A stretch of DNA of 64,000 nucleotides from Anniella stebbinsi (GCA_029215795.1 JARDYH010000001.1:12079001-12143000); one strand, 5' to 3'. Shown: positions 32,556 to 46,199, numbered from the stretch's first letter. A program made the numbers and translations. The notes: generated by a model from the sequence alone, not told the origin.

Positions 32556-32563
32556 ATGGATTC
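32556..32563. other. Right target-site duplication of the large palindromic element
   Basis: ATGGATTC, identical to 29562-29569. Confidence 0.85.
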
Positions 32564-34364
32564 CCACTTCCTTTCAATTAAAGTTTAATATTAAAGAGCA
32601 TATTGACAGAAGCTCCTGCTTCGGCTATACCCTTAGTTTCACATCTTTAGGTGCAATTCATCTTGGAGTGTGCACTGCTTTCAGGATTTATTGTATTGCA
32701 AACTTTTGGAAAGAAAACTTGAAAGAAATAATTGAAGAAAGGTTTTAGAGGAAATGATTTAAAAGAGGCTGGCAGGTGGTGCTGTGTGGCTACTGCAGGA
32801 TTAACGAAGTTCTGAAAATGCTGTCACTACGGAGTATTGGATCTCTGTCAGGATTTAGTCATTGTCAGGCAAAATGACAAAATTTGCCTTTTGCTGAACA
32901 AATCGTGGAAGGCATTAGCGGATGGCGATACCAAATGGGAACAGCTGAAACCCTTTCCTGATCAGCTTTGGAATCTTCTGTGATTAGAGAGAGAGAGAGA
33001 GAGAGAGAGAACTTTGGCTGGGATGGCGAGTCTTCTGTCACTTCATTTGTACGTTCATTGTAGCAGTTGTGGGGCTATAGTAACGTTTTGGCCTAAAAAA
33101 AGAAAGAGGAGGAGAAGGAACAGTGAAATATCTAGTAAAAATCTCAAAGAGGTTGTAGTGGGATCTGATGAAAGAGAATTTTAGAGGTGATGGAAGTCCT
33201 AAAATATACATCTTACATTCCTTAGGAGCTGTTGTGCTGAAGAAGCAGAATATAGGATCTGGCAGAAGAATCCTCGGGCTGGTAGACTAGAGAGTTCTTC
33301 ATTTCAGTCCAGTGTTGGGAACTGCCCTTACTGTAGAAGCTTTGGGGAGGTTTTTTTGTTTGTTCGTTTGGTGCCCTCCCTGAACATGTGTCTGTTAGTC
33401 TCTCTCTCTCTCTCCCCGCCCCCTCTGAGAGGGAGGATGAGTTAGGAGCCGAATCAAAATGAAGGAAATAAATAAGGTTTTCCTGAGAAGCAGCACATAG
33501 TCATCTGGGAATTTGCTGTTGGCAGTCTTGTAGCAAAAGGAAATATGATCCTTAACATGAGGCTGCTGCTGAAAATGACATCCCTGCGTCAGGATATCTC
33601 CTCCCATATTTGTAACAATTTTAGGCAGATGGACTTGAGTCATGAACTTGCATTGTGTATTTCACCACCCCCTTTTCATCCCCACTTCATGGCCACCATT
33701 AGTTTAGAAATGATGGAGGTAAGTCTCCCTAAATATTAGAGGAAAGGAGAGGGGGTCAGTATAGGACTGCTGTATTCAGCAGCAGGCCCGCATTGAACAT
33801 CAGCTCTAATTCTGCCCATGGGTTTGGGTCTTGCAAGATAGGAATGTACAAGAAATTTATTCCATCAAGGTCTTTTAAAATGGTTTTATGCAGTTTGCCC
33901 TTCCCGACCCAAACACAATTTGCAGACAGAAAATGGTGCACTCCCAAGCAGGTGATGTGTTCAACATGCACACATTGGGGGGCGGGGGGGATGTGCAAAT
34001 GAAAAGGTATACGTTTCCAAAGTATGTATACATACTTTGGTCACTGGATGCATGTGTCCAAACATGTATGTTTAAAACTGTGTATGTTAATACAAATAAT
34101 GTGGGGGGGAAACATTTTATTTTTGTTAAAAAGAGAATTGTAGACTTGTGTGGAGATAGGACACAACATGCTTGACATAAAAAGAAAAAGAAAAAAGAAG
34201 ACCTGATGGGATTGACAGATCCATCCATCCCTATTGCAAGATTACTCTGCGTGTGTTGTATCTAGCGAAATACCTTGGGATGTGGGTGGCATAAAGACTG
34301 CAATCATTAATCTACTTAATTAACACTTATGATTCACACTAAAGGTGCCCTGATTAATTGGACA

Positions 34365-34400
<36 letters not shown>

Positions 34401-34530
34401 AGGGAGGGAGAGGATTTATTTTTAAAAAAAATACAAATGCTTGTTGAAAATTGCACATGGCAAGCACGGTCTAAAGAGGCATTCTCCTTTTTCTCTCAGA
34501 TCCAAACTTAGTGTGACATCAGAGTTCTGT
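32564..34530. other. Non-coding intron stretch with microsatellites
   Basis: No gene recognised. (GA)n runs lie at 32986-33010 and 34366-34398 and a (TC)n run near 33400-33414. A stretch ending 'tccatccatccctattgc' at about 34231 resembles a decayed TAGGGATG transposon end. Confidence 0.4.
34366..34398. repeat. (GA)n microsatellite
   Basis: About 15 AG units passing into 'aaggagggagggag'. Confidence 0.9.
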
Positions 34531-34534
34531 TCTA

Positions 34535-35010
34535 GGCCATGTCTACACCATGCATATATCCCAAGGTCATCTCTAGGTCATCCCTGTGCATATAAATGGT
34601 GCACAGGGGATCCCGGCGTCTACTGGGGACAACCAGAGACTTTCCCCAGGATATATGCAACCGCAGATTTCCTGTTTTTTTTCCACAGTCCCGGGACAAC
34701 CCCAAGGACTGCGGCCCGTGTGGTGCGGGTTTCTATGTCCTCAAATGAGCATGGAGCTGCGCGGGGTGGGCAGCATTTTTGCCATCCCTTGGATGGTGAC
34801 GCTGAGTTTTCCAATTTTTTTAATTTACTGTTGTGCAGGGTCTAGGCTCTCCTTAAAAAAAGAAAGAAAAAAGCCGCACCACGCCAGAACGTCCCTGTTG
34901 GCTTCTGGGACAACGCACTGGTGTATGGACGCTGGGGAGGATTGTGGAACCCGGAAAGCCCGAGATCCTCCCCACCACCAATCCCAGAAGGCTCATAGGT
35001 CTAGATGAGC
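34535..35010. mobile_element. Possible MITE with GGCCATGTCTACACC-like ends
   Basis: The left 'ggccatgtctacacc' is an imperfect inverted match of the right 'ggtctagatgagc', and the inside is GC-rich ('gggatcccggcgtc', 'gtcccgggacaacccc') unlike its AT-rich flanks. Overlapping open frames of up to 140 codons on the + strand have no domain I recognise. Confidence 0.4.
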
Positions 35011-36210
35011 ACTCAGTATCCAACTAATCCATCTACAAAGTGTGTATTTCACTTCAGAAAAATGGACTGACTTCACTCATATGCGAATTTAATCTTTCTG
35101 TACCTTTTCCCACAACAAAATAAAACCCGGTAAATCTGTTTTTTTTAAAAAAAATTGAAGCGAAACTTGCTGCCCTTTCCTGCTGTGTGCAGGAAAAGCA
35201 GCACAATAAAAATGTCCATTGAATGGGTCACATGGTCTTTGCTGCTTCCTGTGGGGACAGCAGCAGGAGGCAAAGTGACGGTAGGGAAATGTGATCCCAC
35301 CCCATCTAATGACGCTCTAAATCCTGATCAAAACCAAACTGAAAGACATTTCTCGTACATCTCCAGCATTTCCCACTGATATATATATGAGATTTGGCTT
35401 ACACATGGTTTGTAATCACGCTACTTAACAACAGCTGAGACGGTGACATGTTGAATGTTCCTTATTGCTGTTTATATTATATGTTCCTAGAGGTTGATTG
35501 ACAAGTACATTATAGAAATGGGAGGAAATAATTTGTGCCTGGATTTTTAGCAAGTTGTTTGACATGGCATTTCCCTGAAATATCAGTGAGAGAGCATCTT
35601 CTAATGCATAGTCGAGGGGAAGAAACAGTATGTTGCATAGGCTTGCCAAATCGTCAGGCCCTGCTAGTTGCTACCAAGAACAGGCTGTTTATGGTGATGG
35701 TGCCCATTCTAGGAAATCCCTCATAAGGGAAACCAGCAAGTTCTGTTCCGTTTGAATTATTTCAAGAGTCGAAAAGGATTTCACTCGTCTGCCAGACTTC
35801 TAGAGAACAAAGAGCAGATTTTTTAGAAAGTTCATAAATACTGCTGACTCCTTCGTTACTCCCAGGTCATTGTTCTGCCTAATAAGAGCTCACACAGTGA
35901 CTGGTGCTTATGCTGAGCTACAGGCCAGGAAATTCCATGTACAAAGGTTATTTTAGCTGTAAGCCTAAATGTATTAGGAAAGCTACCATCCTCTTGAGGC
36001 TTGTCTGTGCGCTTTATATATGCTGTCGTGGCTGCGCAGTCGCGCCCCATTGTTTATATGACACAGCTGCATCATGCTGTTCTCCGTGAACCTACACGTT
36101 TTTCGATGTGCTTTTTCACAGTGACTTTTTCCATTGCTCTGATGTTACCACAGTTGTTTGATGTCTACCAGTGGTGGCTTCAGTTCAGCTTAAGAGAGTG
36201 GGCGTAGTTA
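35011..36210. other. Non-coding intron stretch
   Basis: No gene or clear repeat. Complex sequence with scattered short frames. Confidence 0.4.
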
Positions 36211-36298
36211 TGGCAGCGTTCGGACGACACAATAGTCAAAACAACTGACGATTGTTTCCCCCACCCCAGTTGTTTATTGTGTCGTCCAAATTGAGCCA
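36211..36298. mobile_element. 88-bp MITE with TTCGGACGACAC ends
   Basis: 'tggcagcgttcggacgacac' and the complement of 'tggctcaatttggacgacac' enclose only about 48 bp. This is the smallest member of the family seen at 7122 and 11717. It can fold into a nearly complete hairpin. Confidence 0.65.
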
Positions 36299-39200
36299 GA
36301 GAGTATATAAATGCTTCTCCCACCTTACAGGGCTGTTTGTAAGGATCACTGAGAGGAATGTATGTGACGGTGTAATTGAGGAGACAATTGCACATGAGAA
36401 ATAAAGGGAAGCACACGAACAGCGGAAGCACAAAGAGTACTGTTAAATAAGGGGACAAGGCAAACTCTCAAGGTGAGACTGAAGATTCATTGAATCCAGC
36501 ATCCTGCTTCCACACCGGCTAAACAGATGGTTATGGGTAGCTGCAGTAGTTAATCCTGTTATGGGTTGTTTGTGGCCACAACCTTTCCTGCTGTAGTTCC
36601 TGAGGAGAGGTGCAGCACCTGAAACCAGGAGTCCCAGTCTGGTCCTCCTGAGGTCCTAGTTCAGCCCTCTGAAGGTTCTCTAGATGACCTCAGACTTTTC
36701 TCCTGTCCACTGGTTATTTGTGGCTTTGTGCAGGTTCCCCCCCCCCCCATTTTTTTAAAAAAAACATGAACATAGCCATGACACTAAAAGGTTGCAATGC
36801 CTCTCCTAAGTCTTAGTTATCATTTTTCAGCTAAAATATGCTGGTATTGTTGGCTCCGCCTCTTTTGCCTTCATCACCCCTCACCACTGGGGTGTGGCCC
36901 CCAAGAGCGTCTCCAAAATAAACCTCTTTCAGCCCGAGGGCCAAATTTCAACAGTCCTGTTCCAGATCCACGCTTGCATTCAGTGGCATATTCCCTTTGA
37001 ACCTGCAGGTCCCATATCACCATTGTGGCAAATCCTCCTCATCTCTTGGCAATAGGATGTGAAGGAAAACTCAAGAAAGAAGATAACCTGACCTGCTGCT
37101 GGGAAATATATGATTATGAAGTACAGTAACTCAAGCTATTTTGTATCAAAATCCTTCTTTCAGGAAACATTACCCCAGAAATGATCTGCAATGTCTGTAT
37201 CTTCTCCGGTACCATTTTGGGGTAACCATTTTCTGTGGGCAACATTCTCTTGTACACCTGTATTTTCTCCTTTCCGCCTACCACCCACCCAAGCCACAAT
37301 CAACCTGAAATGCCTAGGTCCAATTTTAGAAATGCTACTATAGGTTACCTGCTTGGCATGAATTGTGTTACCCACAGGGAAATTGCAGACTCTAATTTCC
37401 CTTGGAATAACTTCATTATTAGAAGGCATTACCAGAATATCATTTGTTGTCAGAGAAGCAATCCCTGTTTAGGTTTTTAATGAATCTCTTGAGAGACTCG
37501 GCAGACTTAAAGGTAGAACTTATTGTAAATATTCTGTGGTTGTAGCCATAAAGGTGGAAAAAGAAAATGGAGCCAAGAGTTATCTTCAAGGAAGGAGAAG
37601 CAACGCTCAAAGGTATTTAGAAATGAAGTTAATGTTCTCTCATCATTTAAAATTCTCCTTTCCCTCTTCCTTGAGGGCTAAGGTTAACTTCAAGAACATT
37701 CCCCCAGTTTCTAGAGCACTGGAAGGCATTGGTGTGAGAAAGCGAAGCATAGCTTCCTCCTCAAGTGGTGAATGAACTTGCACGAGCCTCAGTTGGCAAT
37801 TTGACTTTTTTGCAAATTAAAGAAAAGTGGAATGAAATAAAACCAGAATGAAATAGGATGGGCAGACATGCAGTGCTCAGGGTCATTGAGGTTCTTCAAA
37901 ATCCTCCTTGAAAGTTGTTTGCGTACCTGAATGTGAGTATTTTATTTTTACAATTGGGAAAGAAATGCACGTTTTTTATTGGAAAAAATGTGTGTTTTTC
38001 CCAGTTGAAAAAAAGTGGGTTAAAATAATAATAATCACATTTTCCATTCAAATATGTGCATCCCCCCTCCCCATAGGCTGAAGCATGAAAAAATCAGATT
38101 TTGGGGAGAAATGCACATTTATGCATGTGTGTAGGTTCACCCTTTGGAACACAAGTGCATATTTAGAAAATTGAGGGAAAAATTGCACTCCTGTTCATAT
38201 TCAGGCTGTGAATGGACATATTTGCATGATTTGTGAACAGGAACAATTCTCATTCATCTCTGTAAATCACATCCTTATGGACAAAAAATAATAAATTCTG
38301 AGAAACTACAGTTTTAATCCACTGGCAAACTACCTATCTTCTTCTTGCAAACCCGCAAGTGACAACAGATGGCTTACAGCACCTTTTCTTCCAAGACCTG
38401 TTGCTATTCTGGATCCTGGGTAAACATGGATCCTACTTAGTATTAATCATGGTTAAGATCAGTGCCCCCATCTTCTGTAACAAAGGAAGGAGCAGAAAGA
38501 AGCAGCTTAGGGTAAAAGGACTTGGATTTTTGCAACTCTTTTCCATTGATTAAATACTTTTATCGTTATTTCCTCTTTTAATTCACTAGTAAATGGTTGT
38601 GTTAAGCCACAAGTGTCTGGGGTGTCACTCACCCCACATCTACAGCCTAAACCCCATATTACTGGAGAAGGGAAGGTAAAAAAAGGGAAGGCAGCACTCT
38701 TAAGGAGGCATAGATCTTTAAAGAGTTGTTCCACGGAGTCCAGAGCATAGAAGGAACCCTGACATGAGGAAAGAGCAATTTGTATGTGGGTCTTTGTAGG
38801 AGGGAACGGACAGTATAGGCAGCAACAAATTGGTAGTGGTGGGGAATTTGGTGGTGGTCAGGGCATTCTTGGTAGGCATACTGAAGGCCTTGGAGGGCCA
38901 CATGCAGCCGTGGGGTATGCAAGTTGTGCAACCTTGATATATGTTCTCTGTCTGGCTTGCTTCCTATTAATTTTGTATTTTCAGTTGTTTTATCTATGGT
39001 GTGAGCCACCTTGAGTATGGCAGGATGTTCTCAAAGAGGGATGGAGTATCCCATTGTGATAGTAGACTCATGGGGGGGGGGACTGGTTAAAGAGGCCTTC
39101 CCTTTAAGGAAGGATGCCCCCTTTCTGTCCCTTCCTCGTTTCAATGCAAACTTGATCCTTAAGTACTGAGTAACTCTATGTTCCTGATTCTTTTTAAAAA

Positions 39201-42200
39201 ATGTGGCTATCCCTCTGAAAATGAAAGTATAGCAGCACCCTGAGCTCCAATTTGAGTGTGCAGGACGACCGTTGTGCAGAAATCCGACAAGCAGAGAATC
39301 CCGGCACGGGGGGTGGGATCAATGGCTGTTTTGCATTCTGTCCCTGCCCAACACGTGGCAGTCTTCAATAACCTGCAGTGACGACACACTGTAGCCCCTT
39401 ATCTCTTTCTGTCAGTGTGAGCCAAAGAGGAGTCACAGCAAGTTGACATGTTATTAAACCAAGGTAATTCTCTTCATCGGAGGAGAAAAATGCCTAAGAG
39501 CAAATTCGAGTATGTGTATATAATATATGGAGGAGTGTTGTCTTGTGCTTTAGGTTGGAAGACTAAAGACATGCTCCATTATAACAATCTTTAACAAACA
39601 TTTTATTTTTAGCTCAGTTTCCCCCCTAGTCTCCTTCAGGCTTTTTGTTTTTTTATAAGCTATGGCACACAAGAAAAGAGAGTCTATTTGTGTGAATGCC
39701 AATGTTTGTTGTGTTTTGTTGGCATAGTTATTTAATGGAGCACACAAATACGTTGTAAGCTTTGATAACAACAGAATGTGATCTGTGTTCAGTTGCATCT
39801 GGGCTTGAATACAGAACCATGGTTTTGCTTCCACTGGGCTTTCAAAGAGGTTCCTCCCCCCTCACACCCCCATGAGGAATGTGAATAACGGGCCACTTTT
39901 CTGCAAAAAAAATAGAAGAAGAAGAAAAAGAAAAGAAAAAAAAGGGGGGGGGAAGTGTCATATCCATGAAGGGGAAGTTGTGGCACAGAGAAATTCAGAA
40001 TTATTTTGACACACTCAATAAACATTTGAGATTGGGGTGGCCATTTTGTTGTTCAATCTATAAATATTTGTTGAGTGGAAAGAGGAGACACATAACTCAC
40101 TGCTTTAATCAAAAGAGGTAGGGAAATGTTCAGTAGTGCAGCTATTCCAGCTTGGTGGGATACTCTGTGTTGGTGCCTAAAACAGGTTTCTGTGGCCTGA
40201 ATCTTTGGATTAGCTACAGAACCAGCCGTAGAACATGTATGGTAAGAATAAATTGTCGGAGAGTGTATCCATAGCAAGAGTAATGATGATTGTCTCTGAG
40301 TATAGACTGAACGTCTTCAACTCTGAAGGATGACAATCTTCTACTGCCACAGGTGTGGCCTTCAGAGCAGGGCCAGGATCAAGGCTAAGCCTGGTTGGGC
40401 ACCTATCTTGGGCCCACATCCCAGCAGGAGCCCCCTGACGAGAGCCCTCTGGAGTTCCTCATCCTATACAACTTTGTCACCTGCTTGCTCCCCTACCCCT
40501 TGCTCTGGCCTAGACAATGGCAGTAGTGAGAAGGTGGACCACTAGGTGTCATTGCCCATTTGCTCCCTGGCTCTCTGCCTGTCAAGCAAACGAATGGCCG
40601 CAGTGATGAGAAAGAGGGTGAGGAGCAATAGCAGCAGGTGTTGAGAAGGGAGGCTATGGAAGGTGTCTTGTCCAAGGGCCCAGGCACCATTTTGGTGTTG
40701 CTGCTTCCAAGCCAAGCAAGGTAGCTTTCAGAGCCTACCCCAGTAATCCTATGTTGTTGTTGCTGTGATGTTGTTGTTCAAATTTAACCTGTGACTGGAT
40801 TCCTCTTTTCTCACCTCACCTTCATTCGGTCCATTTGGTTGTTGTTTGTTTGCTTGTTTGTTTGTTAGGTGTGGGAAATGCCAAGGGAATATTGTCTTCT
40901 TTCTGTAGCTTGGGCTAGCGCTCAACTGAAGTGCCGGCCCGGATTTGGCACTCAGTTTCCAGTGTATGATTCGGCAGAGTCAGTGCACTGGGGGGGGGGG
41001 ACTGACAAAAACCCATCTAGCATGCCCATCATCCAATGGAATCATGACATTTGGTAGTGCGCAACCTCCCGAGGGCCCCAGAACGCCCTCCTGTGCATAT
41101 TAGAGTCAAATCTGGAAGCCAGGTAACGAAAGACACAACTGTGAATTGTGTTTTTGCTGAATCTGGAGTGGAAATAGTTTCCATTCTGGGAGTTTAACCT
41201 TTCAGCTTGCTAGCATTCAACAATTTTGTAGTACATACAAGATCCCTCCTTATTAAAAATGCCTTCAGATACTCCAACAGTCTTGTCGATGGAGTTGTTC
41301 GAATTCGGCTAATGGTCTTCTACAAATTTCATCTCCACCCCCACCCCCAGGTCATCCTACGAAAGCTTAATTCCTTATTCTGTGTATATGCAAAGTGCTT
41401 TTGAAATGTTGACTCCTTCTCCCTCCTGTCACAAGAGCTTTCACGTTTTTAGGAAGAAAGCCAGCAACGCTGCATAGACTTTGGCAGCTACAGCCAAGTG
41501 TTAAGGTTAACAACTTGCAAGTAGCTGCATGTTGCCATTATCTAAAAACCCTGCTGTTTGGTGAAAATGATGGAGCCCTAATAAGATGGCTGTGTCTCTT
41601 CCCCCACCCGGTGTTCATTAAAAAAAAAATCTTTCCTTGCTGCCACACTGACACTTAACTCCAGTACCAAGATTTAAAAGTTGGACATACTTTCTTAAGG
41701 CTGTGTTGTAATTCTTGCTGTAGTTTTAATGACTAGTAAATGGGCTAGCTTCCATCACCTTGTCATAAGAGTGTCTACCAGTCATTTATTTAAGGGACTA
41801 AAAAAAAAAAACCCTGCAATGCCCTTAGGAACAGTTTTTGAAAGTTAGAAGCTACTTTCTCAAATAGGAGTCCACTTTGAGAAAAAACACACACACCATA
41901 GCATGCATAATCTGTGATTATACCGTTAATCACCTGCATCCTTCAGTATGGTTGGTCTAAAATGGCCTGCAGCTAGTTCCGCCACACACAAAAAATGTGA
42001 TTTTTGAAGTGAAATGCTTAGCACATTTGGGGTTCTTCCTTGGGTGGAATATTTAGAGGAACTTCAAGGAAAAAATCTAGGAAGGGTTGTTTTCAACGAT
42101 GTCTGTCCTCTAGTGGAATGGACATCACTGATGGAATGGGTTTCCCCTCTCCCTGCAGTTCCCCCAAATCTTCACCTGAAATTAAGCAATAATCTGAAAT

Positions 42201-42500
42201 TGATTTGGAGGGAGCATGGGGGTGAGGAGAGGGAGGAAGGAAGGAAGGAGAAATCACTTTGCATGAGCCAAAATCCTCTTGCACAATGTTGGGTGGAACA
42301 TCTTCCTTAGCTGTGTGTGCGCACAAGTGCCCTCATATCCCTCAGGATGTGAAATGTCCTTTGCATTCTGGAGGTTCCTCAAGCTAAAAAAACTGTGAAA
42401 TCCCAGGGAATTTGGCCATTTTGATAAGATTTGTGCAAAACTTTCTAGAGAAATTCCATATTGTGCCCAGTGACCTCTTATGTCAGAATGTCAGAGACAT
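36299..42500. other. Non-coding intron stretch
   Basis: I recognise no exon. It contains C homopolymers near 36737-36748, a decayed repeat rich in 'aatgcac/gtgtgt' words at about 37940-38250, a purine run near 39905-39955 and TTG/TTTG runs near 40755-40865. A hairpin or repeat could be hidden in the remaining unique-looking text, but I see none. Confidence 0.4.
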
Positions 42501-42640
42501 TGGCAGGATCTACACTGCTGTTTTAAAGCGCTTTATAACAGTAGTGACAACTGTTGGGGCCCAGGACACACTCCAAACCAGTTGTCACTACTGTTATAAA
42601 GTGCTTTAAAGCACTTTAAAGCAGCAGTGTAGATCCGCCA
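42501..42640. mobile_element. Palindromic MITE with GGATCTACACTGCTG ends
   Basis: TGGCAGGATCTACACTGCTG and its complement (ending 42640) enclose 'taacagtagtgacaactg' and its mirror, with the 'ttggggccca' core in the centre. The whole 140 bp folds as one hairpin with stem words such as ctttataacagtagtgac. Confidence 0.75.
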
Positions 42641-43136
42641 ATTGAGAGTGGTCTAGTTTAGGGAGCCTGCCTATGCCCATCCTTCACAGGTCCAATGAAA
42701 ACAAACAGGGAGACTTCCTAGGTAGCTGACCTATACTTAACTGCCTTTCCTCAGTTGCCTTTTGGCAGCCTGAGCATCTGCCAAAATTGCCAACTTTCTT
42801 GGTTTGTCATGGTTTTGTTTGTTTGATTGTTTTGATGGTGAGGAATAAGTTGTTATGGACAAGTGTCTTAACTGTGAATTGGGGAGAGAACCTCTAGGAG
42901 CCATTTTCTTTCATTGCCTTGCTGACAGTATGTGGTTTTTAGCTTCTTTTGACCCACCAGCAAGCTTTCAGAGGAGAAGGGCTTTTTTGTTTGTTTTGTT
43001 TTGTTTTAACACAACCTGTGTTTCTGGACCATATAACTTTGACACAAGATCTATGCTTGCTGTTCAAGGCTGCATTCTAAGTGGCTTAATGAGGTTCATT
43101 GCTCCTTCCGTATTTACCTGATTTACCTACACTTCT

Positions 43137-43242
43137 TCTAGGGAGGGCTGGAAAAGAAATCTTGCTGAAGCCATTGAGAGCTGCGGAACTGGGCTAGATG
43201 GTTGCTCTGACTCGGTAGAAGGCAGCTTCCCATGTTCCTCTA
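43137..43242 (+). mobile_element. tRNA-derived SINE, 3' half
   Basis: 'ctagggagggctggaaaag', 'ctgggctagatgg', 'ctctgactcggtagaaggca' and 'gcttcccatgttcc' match the 3' half of the SINE at 29252. Confidence 0.65.
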
Positions 43243-43544
43243 TGTTGCTTGGGAAACATATATTGGGGGGGGGGGGATTATAATTGTCCATGTCCCAGAA
43301 AGTAGATAAGTCTGAGAAAGTTTTGGGATATGCCATGAAACATGCCATGAGCCATGCCATGAGCTTTGTGTCTGAGTGGGTATTTGAATTTGGCTCTTCC
43401 AGCTTCATTTATGATACCTTCTCTCCACAACGCTTCCAATTATTGTCATCAGTTGCAGATATCCTGCTGATGCTTTTCTCCCCCTTGCTCGCATTGATTC
43501 ATGCACTGATTCATGCATGCATGCACGCATGCGCTCGTTCATTA

Positions 43545-43625
43545 TATTTCTATATCTCCCCATAGTTGAAGCTCTCTAGGTGGTTTACAAAAATGGAAAA
43601 CCATTAAAAAAATGCATTACGCAAA
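43545..43625 (-). mobile_element. Possible LINE 3' tail fragment
   Basis: 'aagctctctaggtggttta' followed by an A-rich segment fits the complement of a LINE 3' end; short and weak. Confidence 0.3.
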
Positions 43626-43649
43626 GTGCAAAACCGTTTCCTTTGAGGC

Positions 43650-43766
43650 AGTAGGCCTATATACCCCAGTTGATAGGGAACATGGGTGGGAGGGTGCTGT
43701 TGCACCCATGTCCTGCTTGTGGGTTCCTGGTCAACAGCTGGTTGGCCACTAGCTCCAAGCCATTTT
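43650..43766 (+). mobile_element. CR1-like LINE 3' fragment, sense
   Basis: 'cagttgatagggaacatggg', 'gggtgctgttgcaccc', 'tcctgcttgtgggttcctgg' and 'cagctggttggccact' match the sense copy at 26930-27235. Confidence 0.65.
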
Positions 43767-45526
43767 AGGCCAACCATACTGGAGAATGCAAGCGGTTAAC
43801 GGTATAATCACGGATTATGCAATTGAAAGGACGTGGAGCAGCTGTTGGCGGTTGGGATGAGGGCTGGGGAAAGGACCATATGGCATGGTGGAGGATGACG
43901 GCATAAACTGCACCTCTTTCTGCAAGAAGTGCTGGGGAAAAAATGAGTGGGGCCAGAGCCAGAAGGGCCAGAGGAGGAGTGTAGCTTACCCTGGGTCCCA
44001 CAGCTTCCTCTCGGGCTCACAGCCCCCCCCCCCCATCTTTCTATCCAGTGGGACTAGGGAGTGCCTGGGTGCCCACCATAATGGATCCATATTCCGGCAA
44101 TGTCTTTGCCCAACATCACTTTACTGGGCTTGAAGAATGGGAGCTGCCATTTGAGACAATTTCCTAAAGAGGGTAGGACCAATACACACCGTGGGCGTAT
44201 TGTTTGCCTTATTCATTGTGTTCCTGCTTTGATTTCCCAGCGAAGGAAGATATGTGTTATCTTTTCTGTTACCCAGTGAAGTAACTCGGACTTAATATAT
44301 TCCCAGCAAATCTTAGAGAGCCTTTACTTCCCACCTCCGAGAGTGAGGATCCTCTGGACTCCGTATACGGCAATGTCTGATGTCCCCAAAGGCCTATCTA
44401 GTCCATTCTTCTACCAGTGGTCAGTACATGTGTGAGGGTTTCTCTGCTTGTGAAGCTGAAGAATGGGGACAGAGAATGTCCAAATTGAAATCAATGCTGA
44501 AGCCCTTGTAGCAAAAGGCCAGAACAGGCAAGGGGCTGTAGAGGCACAGAAACATAGATTAAATAGACAATGCCTTGGCAGAAAGCTGAAGCAAATCTCT
44601 CAAGGCAGCCTCTCGAATGAGGAAAGTGCCAGTAGCAAACTTGGAGGGGAACCAAGACAGCAGGGTATCTCAGTGGAGATCTATTTGTTTTAAACGCCAC
44701 AATAATCAATCTGAACTTGGAGCTGCCTGGAGCATTGTTGCTGCTGCATAAAGTCCCTTGTAAAATATGTGGTGAAGCAACACACAAAAAAAACTCTGTT
44801 TAGAACCCTGTTGGAGGAGTTAACTCTGCTATTTTCCTCAAAAGGTAAGGAAGGATGCCGTCACTCTAGCCAACCAGCACGAGAAAGCGCCAACCTCTAG
44901 GCTAGTGTCAAGATGAGTGTTGCGTTTGCAGCCAGCAAGTCCCGCTGGCTACTCCGTTTGTAAAGGTCTTTGTGTGAAAACAGTTCTCTCCTCCTCAAAT
45001 GTGAAGACAAAAAGGACCTGGGAGTGGGCCTGGTGTGCAGCGTTTGTTTCAGCCATTGTGAGCAAATGTACCCGTTTTATGCTCTCCCTTGGAGAAATAA
45101 CAGTTTTGCTCACTCTTTCCTTGATAAATCTGACAGACCTTGAGGCCTTATCCTTAGCTGGTGTAAATCTATATATGCACACACATATATCCCCTGACTT
45201 TTCTGTCTGGCTTTCTGTTCCATTGAAGTATAGAGAGGCAAGAAAATTGGGCTAGGCCACAGCAATCAAAGAAACATTGTCTCTCCATTTCCCATATAAC
45301 CTGTAGGTGGAGCAGAGATTTCAAACTGTTCCTTTCAAGTTGAGTGTTTGTACTCTTGCACACTGCCAACCTATATATATATATATATATATATATATCC
45401 TGTTATTTGAGGTTGCATGGCTTTCTCCCCCAAAGTGTGTGTGCGTGTTGAGGAGGGGAAATAATTTCAGTTCAGCTTTGATAACAATTTCCCTAAATTT
45501 ACAAAGTTCTCAATATTTGGGACAAA
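43767..45526. other. Non-coding intron stretch
   Basis: No gene recognised. An (AT)n run lies at 45372-45398. Short frames such as 44917-45255 (112 codons) show no family resemblance and no credible splice sites. Confidence 0.4.
45372..45398. repeat. (AT)n microsatellite
   Basis: About 13 TA units. Confidence 0.9.
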
Positions 45527-45749
45527 GGCCTCATCTACATCAAGCAGGATATTGCACTATGAAAGGGGTATATAAAAGGCGGGAGCCACACCAAGCAAGA
45601 TATAGTGGTATATGGTATGTGTCGATGGGTCCCAACAGTTGTCAGTGCACTTCGATACCGCTATAAAGCAGTAGTGTGGCTCCTGCCTTTTATATACCAC
45701 TTTCATACCACTTCCATAATGCAATATCCTGCATGGTGTAGATGAGGCC
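45527..45749. mobile_element. Palindromic MITE with GGCCTCATCTACA ends, best copy
   Basis: GGCCTCATCTACATCAAGCA and its near-complement ending GATGAGGCC at 45749. The inside contains 'gggagccacaccaag' / 'gtgtggctcctgcc' and 'tatataaaaggc' / 'gccttttatata', so most of the 223 bp can pair. The central 'cccaacagttgtcagt' is shared with 23172, 29100 and 42501. Confidence 0.75.
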
Positions 45750-46199
45750 ACTAAGAACTTGAATGTGGAAGAAACCAAAATTTGATAGATTCATCCATCC
45801 CAGCCAGGTTTTTGAGTGCTTTGCTCTGAAAATTCTGGGTTCAAATCCCCATGTATTTATCTATGCTCAGTTAAGGGTGACAACTCTCGTATTTTTGTCA
45901 GGCTCTTCATCTTTAACAGCAGGCTAGTATATCATGGTCCTCTCCATTCTGGAAGTAGCTGTACCTATTGAATTTGGTCAGTGCCCAGTGGTTTCCTGTT
46001 AGTTTATTTAACTGGCTTGGCAGGGCAAAGACAAGCCAGAGTTCCTGGTTTGCCCATCATGACAAATAAGCCAGGGATAAAGCATCCCTGGATTGTTTAG
46101 CTGCTCACAGTGGGTGTGATTAGGCAGTATTAAGTATGCATTAGAAATTCATTTCAGTTTTTTTTTAAATCAAATTGAATTTGCATGTGCAATTTTGAC

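Noticed and set aside
34441..35008. 134- and 140-codon frames on the + strand
   Set aside because: They lie in a GC-rich palindromic-end element, overlap each other in different frames and have no recognisable domain.
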